Of a stretch of DNA of 64,000 bases, positions 16,639-22,670 are shown piece after piece. This DNA is from DATHBD01 sp035296325 (lineage in GTDB: Bacteria; Actinomycetota; Actinomycetes; Mycobacteriales; Micromonosporaceae). Numbering within the stretch: the stretch's first letter is position 1; every line of letters begins with the position of its first letter. The notes under the pieces are model-generated. The model was not told where the DNA came from, did no database searches, and was given only the letters and a program-made list of their open reading frames with translations. The stretch lies in NCBI GenBank assembly GCA_035296325.1, contig DATHBD010000062.1, forward strand, positions 1 through 64,000, in the 5' to 3' direction. The position numbers and the translations under genes are program-made.

Positions 16639-17640
16639 ATGGGGACTGTGCTGCGCGCAACCGCATGCCTCATCGCCGGCCTGACCGTCGCCGGCCTGAC
16701 CACCGGCTGTGGGGAATCGGGCTCATCCGGCACGGAAGCGCCGGCGAGCGTCAGCGCCGCCGGCTGCGCCCCGGTCGCCGGCGACCAGCTCGTTGTGCTG
16801 GAGGACGACAAGAAGCTGCAGAACGCGGACAACATCATCGCCGCGATCAATGCGAAGGTGGCCGACCCGGCGCTGGTCGCCGCGGTCGACAAGGTGGCCG
16901 ACGCCCTGGACACCCCCAAGCTGATCGCGCTCAACAAAGCGGTCGACATCGATCGCAAAACCTCCCAGGTGGCGGCCGGGGAGTTCGCGCAGTCGGCCAA
17001 CCTCACCGCCGGCCTGGCCAAGGGTCCCGGCGGCGCCATCAGAATCGGCGCCGCCGACTTCAGCGAGAGCGCGACGCTCGGCGCGCTCTACGAGATCGTC
17101 CTGGACTCCATCGGGTACGACGCCACGGTCACCCAGATCGGCAACCGGGAGCTGTACCAGCCCCAGCTGGAGAAGGGCGACATCGGGGTGACCGCGGAGT
17201 ACGCGGCGACGATGGCGGAGTTCCTGAACAAGAAGGTCAACGGCGCCACGGCCAGCCCGGTGGCGTCCAGCGACGTGGAGGCCACGGTCACCGCCCTGAA
17301 GAGCGTGGGCCAGAAGGTGGGCATCTCCTTCGGCAAGCCGGCCAAGGCGGCGACCCAGAACGCGTTCGCCGTCACCAAGGCACTCGCCGACAAGCACTCC
17401 CTCAGGACGCTGTCGGACTTCGCGAGCAAGTGCTCCGGCGCGGCGAGCATCCTGGCCGCCGGGGCGGAGTGCCCGCAGCGGCCGTTCTGCCAGCAGGGAC
17501 TCGAGCAAAAGTACGGGATCCAGTTCGGTCGGTTCGCGAGCCTGGACGCCGGTGGGCCGCAGACGAAGAACGGCCTGAAGACCGGCACCGTCACGATCGG
17601 TCTGGTCTTCTCCTCGGACGGCTCCCTCGCCGCCGGCTGA
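16639..17640 (+). CDS. Circularly permuted OsmX/OpuC-type substrate-binding lipoprotein
   Basis: A 333-residue lipoprotein. Signal peptide ends at LTTGC with Cys24 as lipid-anchored residue. The mature sequence begins with LVVLEDDKKLQNADN (51-65) and runs through LIALNKAVDIDRKT (95-108); in ordinary OsmX/OpuBC proteins this block is the C-terminal end. The ordinary N-terminal motif IGAADFSES follows at 136-144, and the protein stops at FSSDGSL (324-330), just where the normal order would continue into the VLEDD block. The order is therefore permuted. Expected role is capture of a quaternary amine for the permeases upstream. Close relatives in actinobacteria seem to share this order, from memory. 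Confidence 0.85.
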   Translation: MGTVLRATACLIAGLTVAGLTTGCGESGSSGTEAPASVSAAGCAPVAGDQLVVLEDDKKLQNADNIIAAINAKVADPALVAAVDKVADALDTPKLIALNKAVDIDRKTSQVAAGEFAQSANLTAGLAKGPGGAIRIGAADFSESATLGALYEIVLDSIGYDATVTQIGNRELYQPQLEKGDIGVTAEYAATMAEFLNKKVNGATASPVASSDVEATVTALKSVGQKVGISFGKPAKAATQNAFAVTKALADKHSLRTLSDFASKCSGAASILAAGAECPQRPFCQQGLEQKYGIQFGRFASLDAGGPQTKNGLKTGTVTIGLVFSSDGSLAAG

Positions 17641-17763
17641 CCCGCCGACCCAGCGGACCGGACGGATCTGACGTTTGCCGGCCGGTCGCCGGGGTAGTTT
17701 CGGCGGGGGCTTCGGAGGCGGGGCCGCAGGTCGTCGACGAGCGGCTGGTCGAGGAGGCACCCG

Positions 17764-18912
17764 ATGCGCGCAATGGTCTACCGCGGCCCGTACCGGATCC
17801 GGGTCGAGGAGAAGGACCGTCCCTCGATCGAGCACCCCAACGACGCGATCGTGCGGGTGACCCGGGCCGCGATCTGCGGGTCGGACCTGCACCTCTACCA
17901 CGGGATGATGCCGGACACGCGGGTCGGCATGACCTTCGGCCACGAGTTCATCGGCGTGGTCGACGAGGTCGGGCCGTCGGTGCAGCACCTCAAGCCCAAC
18001 GACCGGGTGATGGTGCCGTTCAACGTGTTCTGCGGGTCGTGCTTCTTCTGCGCCCGCGGGCTGTTCGCCAACTGCCACAACGTCAATCCAAACGCCACGG
18101 CGGTAGGCGGCATCTACGGCTACTCGCACACCTGCGGCGGCTACGACGGCGGCCAGGCCGAGTACGTCCGGGTGCCGTTCGCCGACGTCGGGCCGAGTCT
18201 CATCCCGGACTGGATGGACGACGAGGACGCCGTTCTGCTCACCGATGCGCTCGCCACCGGGTACTTCGGCGCCCAGCTCGGCGACATCGTCGAAGGCGAC
18301 GTGGTGGTGGTGTTCGGCGCCGGGCCGGTGGGCCTGTTCGCCGCGAAGTCGGCATGGCTGATGGGGGCCGGCCGGGTGATCGTCATCGACCACCTGGAGT
18401 ACCGGTTGGCGAAGGCCAGAACGTTCGCCCACGCCGAGACGTACAACTTCACCGAGTACGACGACATCGTCGTGCACATGAAGAAGATCACCGATCACCT
18501 CGGTGCCGACGTCGCCATCGACGCGGTGGGCGCGGAAGCCGACGGCAACTTCCTGCAGCACGTGACCGCGGTCAAGCTGAAGCTGCAGGGCGGCTCCCCG
18601 GTGGCGCTGAACTGGGCGATCGACTCCGTCCGCAAGGGCGGCACCATCTCGGTGATGGGCGCCTACGGGCCGATGTTCAGCGCCGTCAAGTTCGGCGACG
18701 CCATGAACAAGGGGCTGACCCTGCGGATGAACCAGTGCCCGGTGAAGCGGCAGTGGCCGCGCCTGTTCGAGCACGTGAAGAACGGCTACCTCAAGCCCAG
18801 CGACATCGTGACCCACCGGATTCCGCTGGAGCACATCGCCGAGGCGTACCACATCTTCTCCGCGAAGCTCGACGGCTGCATCAAGCCCATCATCATTCCC
18901 AACGCCGCCTGA
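17764..18912 (+). CDS. Zinc-dependent alcohol dehydrogenase
   Basis: A 382-residue medium-chain dehydrogenase. Catalytic zinc ligands are likely Cys in AAICGSDLH and the His-Glu of GHEFIG; structural zinc cysteines are in CGSCFFCARGLFANC. The Rossmann motif is VVVFGAGPVGLFAAKSAW, and the following IDHLEYR (Asp after the second strand) suggests NAD(H). It resembles the formaldehyde dehydrogenase/threonine dehydrogenase branch used on small alcohols or aldehydes. ATG 17764 has GGAGG nearby. It is followed 17 bp downstream by a conserved protein that may share its transcript. Substrate is not predictable here. Confidence 0.85.
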   Translation: MRAMVYRGPYRIRVEEKDRPSIEHPNDAIVRVTRAAICGSDLHLYHGMMPDTRVGMTFGHEFIGVVDEVGPSVQHLKPNDRVMVPFNVFCGSCFFCARGLFANCHNVNPNATAVGGIYGYSHTCGGYDGGQAEYVRVPFADVGPSLIPDWMDDEDAVLLTDALATGYFGAQLGDIVEGDVVVVFGAGPVGLFAAKSAWLMGAGRVIVIDHLEYRLAKARTFAHAETYNFTEYDDIVVHMKKITDHLGADVAIDAVGAEADGNFLQHVTAVKLKLQGGSPVALNWAIDSVRKGGTISVMGAYGPMFSAVKFGDAMNKGLTLRMNQCPVKRQWPRLFEHVKNGYLKPSDIVTHRIPLEHIAEAYHIFSAKLDGCIKPIIIPNAA

Positions 18913-18929
18913 CGAAGTCGGAGCGAATC

Positions 18930-19526
18930 ATGGCCTACACCGCGGACAAGCCGAAGCTCTCCGAGTCCAGCGACGAGCTGCGGGCCCGCATCCCCGGTTG
19001 GGGCGTGGACCTGGACCCGAAGGACCGCCCTTCGGTGCCGAAGGAGCAGTTCGACCCGGACCTCAACGGCGCGCACTGGGAGTTCCCGGAGCGCCAACCG
19101 GAGAAATGGCCGCGCGAGCGCTCCATCGAGCACAAGTTCCTCACCCCGGTGTTCGGCACCTCCTGCCCGCCGAAGGGGCTCTCCGGCGTGCTCCGCAGGT
19201 ACGCCTACCGCAAGTACAGCGAGGCGCGTGCCGCGCACTGGCTGATCCTGCTCGCCGCCGACCGGGTGGACGCCGTGGAGGGCGCGGTGCAGTCGTTGGT
19301 GACCGGCCGCCCGGACAACCCGATCACGGAGACCGGGGTGCTCAGTGAGTTCTCGCACCAGGGCGTGGCATCGCGGATCGGCCAGAAGCGCGCCGACCTG
19401 AAGCATCAGCCGCTCGACGTGGTCATCGTCGCGGCGCCCTGGGTAGCGGTGGGCGCCGTCGCCTACTCCGTGGTCAAGCGCGTGGCCCGGCGCCGGCGGC
19501 AGCCCGAGACTCTCTGGAGGCCATGA
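18930..19526 (+). CDS. Conserved protein, C-terminal membrane helix, unknown
   Basis: A 198-residue protein with a polar N-terminal half (PGWGVDLDPKDRPSVPKEQFDPDLNG, then WEFPERQPEKWPRERSIEH), a basic middle region and one membrane helix near the C-terminus (about 165-187, DVVIVAAPWVAVGAVAYSVV) followed by an Arg-rich tail. The WEFPERQ...EKWPRE stretch looks like a conserved signature, but I cannot name a domain. GGAG lies 9 nt before ATG 18930. Co-transcription with the dehydrogenase suggests a joint function, perhaps membrane tethering. Confidence 0.7.
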   Translation: MAYTADKPKLSESSDELRARIPGWGVDLDPKDRPSVPKEQFDPDLNGAHWEFPERQPEKWPRERSIEHKFLTPVFGTSCPPKGLSGVLRRYAYRKYSEARAAHWLILLAADRVDAVEGAVQSLVTGRPDNPITETGVLSEFSHQGVASRIGQKRADLKHQPLDVVIVAAPWVAVGAVAYSVVKRVARRRRQPETLWRP

Positions 19527-19768
19527 TGACCACCACCTCCCATCCGTACCAAAGTGAGTTCGCCCGGCGTTACTACGATCGGGGGCAGGCTGAGGGCCAG
19601 GCAACAGGCGAGGCGAAGGCTGTGCTGGCGGTGCTCGAGGCCCGCGGCGTCGAGGTGCCCGACGCGGCACGCGAACGCATTGCCAGCTGTATTGACCTGG
19701 ATCAGCTCGACGCCTGGGTCCGCCGCGCCGCTACCGCGAACGACATCAACGACCTGTTCGACGAGTAA
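19523..19768 (+). CDS. Detached C-terminal module of an Rpn-like protein
   Basis: An 81-residue protein matching, from memory, only the last 80 or so residues of actinobacterial Rpn/YhgA-like (PD-(D/E)XK) proteins of about 290 residues: YQSEFARRYYDRGQAEGQATGEAKAVLAVLEARG, then a helical end LDQLDAWVRRAA. The nuclease domain is missing. The ATG overlaps the stop of the preceding gene (ATGA), so it is expressed with it. It may be a decayed remnant or a free regulatory tail. Coding composition is normal. Confidence 0.7.
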   Translation: MMTTTSHPYQSEFARRYYDRGQAEGQATGEAKAVLAVLEARGVEVPDAARERIASCIDLDQLDAWVRRAATANDINDLFDE

Positions 19769-19771
19769 CGC

Positions 19772-20929
19772 TCACTTGTCGATGTCGCCCACGACGAAGA
19801 ACATCGACCCCAGGATCGCGATCAGGTCCGGCACCAGGCAGCCCGGCAGCAGCGTGGTGAGCGCCTGCACGTTGGCGTACGACGCGGTACGCAGCTTGAG
19901 CCGCCACGGTGTCTTGTCGCCGTGCGACACCAGGTAATAGCCGTTGATGCCGAGCGGGTTCTCGGTCCACGCGTAGGTGTGGCCCTCGGGCGCCCGCAGC
20001 ACCTTCGGCAGCCGTACGTTCACCGGCCCGGTGAGCCGATCCACCCGGTCCAGGCAGGTCGCGGCCAGGTCGAGCGAGACGTACACCTGATCCAGCAGGC
20101 ACTCGAACCGGGCGTGGCAGTCCCCGGCGGTCCGGGTGACCACCGGCACGTCGAGTTCGCCGTAGGCGAGGTACGGATCGTCGCGGCGCAGGTCGAAGTC
20201 GAGTCCACTGGCGCGCGCCACCGGACCCGACGCACCGTAGGCCGCCGCCGCCTCGGCGGAGAGCACGCCCACGCCGACCGTGCGGGCCAGGAAGATCTCG
20301 TTGCGCCGGATCAGCCGGTCGATGTCGGGCATCCGCCGGCGTACCTGGTCGATCGCCGTCCGCGCCCGCCCGGTCCAACCGGCCGGGACCTCCTCCTTCA
20401 GGCCGCCGACCCGGTTGTACATGTAGTGCACCCGCCCGCCGGACGCCTCCTCCATCACCGCCTGCAGCGTCTCGCGCTCCCGGAAGGCGTAGAACACCGG
20501 CGTGATCGCGCCGATCTCCAGCGGGTACGAGCCGAGGAACATCAGGTGGTTGAGCACCCGGTTCAGCTCGGCCAGCGCCATCCGCAGCCAGATCGCCCGG
20601 TCCGGGACCTCCAGCCCCATCAGCCGCTCCACCGCGAGCACGACGCCAAGTTCGTTGGCGAACGCCGAGAGCCAGTCGTGCCGGTTGGCCAGCATGATGA
20701 TCTGCCGGTAGTCGCGCACCTCGAAGAGCTTCTCGGCGCCCCGGTGCATGTACCCGATGATCGGCTCGGAGCTGATCACACGCTCGCCGTCCAGGACCAG
20801 CTTGAGGCGCAGGACCCCGTGCGTGGAGGGGTGCTGGGGGCCGATGTTGAGCACCATGTCGGCGCCAAGGCCCTGGTCGCCCTCGGGCGGCAGGCCGGCG
20901 CCGGTGGCGACGGTGAGTTCGCGGGGCAT
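19772..20929 (-). CDS. Orphan NADH-quinone oxidoreductase subunit D
   Basis: A 385-residue 49-kDa-type subunit of complex I. Recognisable blocks are NIGPQHPSTHGVLRL, the quinone-site region GYMHRGAEKLFE, NRHDWLSAFANELG, NRVLNHLMFLGSYPLEIGA and the terminal LGSMFFVVGDIDK. No other nuo gene lies in the window, so this is likely a second NuoD outside the main nuo operon. ATG 20929 overlaps the stop of the MazF-like gene by one base (TGATG); GTG 20932 is possible. It is last in a leftward series midA-mazE-mazF-nuoD. Confidence 0.85.
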   Translation of the reverse strand: MPRELTVATGAGLPPEGDQGLGADMVLNIGPQHPSTHGVLRLKLVLDGERVISSEPIIGYMHRGAEKLFEVRDYRQIIMLANRHDWLSAFANELGVVLAVERLMGLEVPDRAIWLRMALAELNRVLNHLMFLGSYPLEIGAITPVFYAFRERETLQAVMEEASGGRVHYMYNRVGGLKEEVPAGWTGRARTAIDQVRRRMPDIDRLIRRNEIFLARTVGVGVLSAEAAAAYGASGPVARASGLDFDLRRDDPYLAYGELDVPVVTRTAGDCHARFECLLDQVYVSLDLAATCLDRVDRLTGPVNVRLPKVLRAPEGHTYAWTENPLGINGYYLVSHGDKTPWRLKLRTASYANVQALTTLLPGCLVPDLIAILGSMFFVVGDIDK

Positions 20930-21219
20930 CACAGGTCCTGAAGGATGCGTAGGGCGCGGGAGACGCGATGCATGGTGGTCGTGTCGGCGACGGTGATCCG
21001 CTCCACGAACCAGCGCTTGATCGGTGAGGAGAGCCGGTCCGGCATGACGACGTACTCGTCGAGTTCCACCGCGAGCGGAGAGTCGCGCAGCTCCGTGCGG
21101 TCGGTGACCTCGGCGACGATCAGCACCGGCACCTCGGTGCCGTTGAACACGTCGGAGCTGACGATGAGTCCCAACCGCTCCCGTGCCCCCTTGATCAGCC
21201 AGACTTCACCGCGCCGCAC
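20929..21219 (-). CDS. MazF/PemK-like toxin
   Basis: A 96-residue protein beginning VRRGEVWLI, the standard MazF opening (RGEVW), with IVSSDVFNG at the position of the substrate loop and EVPVLIVAEVTDR in the core sheet. MazF proteins are sequence-specific mRNA endoribonucleases. GTG 21219 lies inside the end of the antitoxin gene (14-bp overlap), the typical toxin-antitoxin order. A possible deviation is the C-terminal VERITVADTTTMHRVSRAL in place of the usual D..Q.R..D..R.; activity cannot be judged. Stop overlaps the nuoD start. Confidence 0.75.
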   Translation of the reverse strand: MRRGEVWLIKGARERLGLIVSSDVFNGTEVPVLIVAEVTDRTELRDSPLAVELDEYVVMPDRLSSPIKRWFVERITVADTTTMHRVSRALRILQDL

Positions 21220-21466
21220 GGCCGCGCCCGGCGTAGAGCTCCGCGTCGACCTGGGCGAGCTCCCGCTCGTCGGCGAGCGCGTCGGCCTCCGAGTCGAGGC
21301 CGGCCCGGCGCACCGCGCTGGCGTGCGCGGTGAAGATCTCCCGCAGGGCACGCTCGCGGGCCGCGCGGTCGATCCACGCCGACAGCGAGACACCGTCCCG
21401 CTCGGCCCAGTGGCGGGCGTCGGCGATGGTCTGGTCGGAGAAGGAAAGCGTCACCTTCGCGGTCAT
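21206..21466 (-). CDS. MazE-like antitoxin
   Basis: An 86-residue protein. The N-terminus MTAKVTLSFSDQTIADARHWAERDGVSLSAWIDRAARE looks like a ribbon-helix-helix DNA-binding module; the C-terminal part is helical, charged and likely disordered until it wraps the toxin. It overlaps the MazF-like gene by 14 bp, as expected for an antitoxin-first operon with autoregulation. The ATG is 7 nt after a -10-like TAGGCT, so it has its own leaderless promoter. Confidence 0.75.
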   Translation of the reverse strand: MTAKVTLSFSDQTIADARHWAERDGVSLSAWIDRAARERALREIFTAHASAVRRAGLDSEADALADERELAQVDAELYAGRGRAAR

Positions 21467-21473
21467 GCCAAGG

Positions 21474-21479
21474 AGCCTA
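21474..21479 (-). promoter_or_regulatory. -10-like TAGGCT, leaderless start at 21466
   Basis: On the minus strand TAGGCT is followed by 7 nt and then the antitoxin ATG. It sits in the gap after the methyltransferase gene. Confidence 0.45.
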
Positions 21480-22508
21480 CGCCTCGGTATGACCCAATGT
21501 CACACCCACGGGCTGGGTCAGCCAGTAGTGGCCGCCGAGGCCGGCCGGATCGAGCAGCTCCGCCGCCGCCGACGCGCCGGCGAGCGCGCGTACATATCCA
21601 GCGGGATCCGTGCCGGCCAGCGTCAACGGCGGCCGCCCGCCGGTGACGCCGAGCCCCGGCAGGGCCTCCCGCTGGGTCTGCAGCGTCGGCGGTACGCCGT
21701 CCGGCGCGGCGACGGCCGCGGGGACCCGCCCGGCCACCTCCGCGCCGGCGGCCGCGAGCGAGTCCATCGCGACGTGTGCCGTCAGATCGCAGGTCCCGTC
21801 CGGGACCGGACGGACCTGGCGGCCGTCGCGGAATCCGGTCAGCGTCCCGAACGCGGGGCGGCACCCGGCGGTGTGGCCGTAGTCGATCGTCAGCGCGACA
21901 CCGCGCCGCACCGATGCGACGGCTGAGCGCCAGGCGGCGTCCCGGGGGGCCCCGATCTCGGCCCGCACGCCCGTGGCGGCCCCGGTGAGCGGCCACCAGC
22001 GGCGCAGCCATGCCGCGTCGCCGGGCTCCACCCGCGGCCCGGGCGCCTCGGTCCCGTCCGCGCCCACCAGGACGTACCTCGGCTCGCCGGTCCCATCGAC
22101 CTCCACCACGTCGAGCGGGACGTTGTCCAGCCACTCGGTGGCGATCAGCAGACCTTCGACGCCGGGCGGGATCCCGCCGGCCCAGGAGATGCGCTCGTCC
22201 AGGCCGGACGGTCGGGGCGCGAGCTCGACGGCGGTGACCCGCAGCCGGTCGATGAGCGCCGGGTGCAGTTCGGCGAGCATGCCGGTGAGCAGTTCGGCGC
22301 GGCCGGCGCCGACGTCGACCAGGTCCAGCCGGGCCGGCGTTCCGAGTGCCTGGTCGGTGCGGACGAGCAGCCGGGCGAGGGCCTGCGCCAGCACCCGGGA
22401 CTGGGTTGCGCTGGTCCGGAAGTGTGCCGCCGGTCCGCCGCCGTCGCGGACGAAGAAACCGCCGGGGCCGTACAACGAATCGGCCATCGCCCGCCCCCAG
22501 CGCCGCAT
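21477..22508 (-). CDS. MidA/NDUFAF7-like SAM methyltransferase
   Basis: A 343-residue SAM-dependent methyltransferase of the MidA (DUF185) family. Family-typical pieces are SLYGPGGFFVRDGGGPAAHFRTSAT, the SAM-binding LDLVDVGAGRAELLTGML, LLIATEWLDNVPLDVVEVDG, and ALTIDYGHTAGCRPAFGTLTGFRDGRQV. The eukaryotic homologue NDUFAF7 methylates an arginine in the NuoD-equivalent subunit of complex I. Here it is just upstream of an orphan NuoD. The ATG at 22508 lies 7 nt after a TAGTGT hexamer; ATG 22487 is the alternative. Confidence 0.85.
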   Translation of the reverse strand: MRRWGRAMADSLYGPGGFFVRDGGGPAAHFRTSATQSRVLAQALARLLVRTDQALGTPARLDLVDVGAGRAELLTGMLAELHPALIDRLRVTAVELAPRPSGLDERISWAGGIPPGVEGLLIATEWLDNVPLDVVEVDGTGEPRYVLVGADGTEAPGPRVEPGDAAWLRRWWPLTGAATGVRAEIGAPRDAAWRSAVASVRRGVALTIDYGHTAGCRPAFGTLTGFRDGRQVRPVPDGTCDLTAHVAMDSLAAAGAEVAGRVPAAVAAPDGVPPTLQTQREALPGLGVTGGRPPLTLAGTDPAGYVRALAGASAAAELLDPAGLGGHYWLTQPVGVTLGHTEA

Positions 22509-22515
22509 CCGCCGA

Positions 22516-22521
22516 ACACTA
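22516..22521 (-). promoter_or_regulatory. -10-like TAGTGT, leaderless start at 22508
   Basis: TAGTGT on the minus strand, then 7 nt to ATG 22508. No ribosome binding site is present. Confidence 0.45.
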
Positions 22522-22613
22522 CGCCGAGGTGACCGCGAGCCCGTACACCCTACTGAGCTGGCCGACCGGGCCGCCGCGCCGGCTGTAGCACGTTACGGGG
22601 CACAGCGCGGCCG

Positions 22614-22670
22614 GTAGCTTGATTACAGTGGGACCAGCCCACCCGCCCGGGCAGCCAGGGGAGGTTCGCC
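22614..22670 (+). promoter_or_regulatory. Promoter and strong Shine-Dalgarno of MFS-Tmk gene
   Basis: A TAGCTT hexamer (22614-22619) would start a transcript near 22626-22628. A near-perfect Shine-Dalgarno AGGGGAGG (22657-22664) then lies 6 nt before an in-frame ATC (22671). An out-of-frame GTG sits at 22628. No in-frame ATG, GTG or TTG exists between the upstream stop at 22620 and GTG 22779. Confidence 0.55.

Noticed and set aside
16665..18929. Long continuous reading frame across the binding protein and alcohol dehydrogenase genes
   Set aside because: It is an out-of-frame shadow with Arg/Gly-rich composition; only its end (18930-19526) is a real gene.
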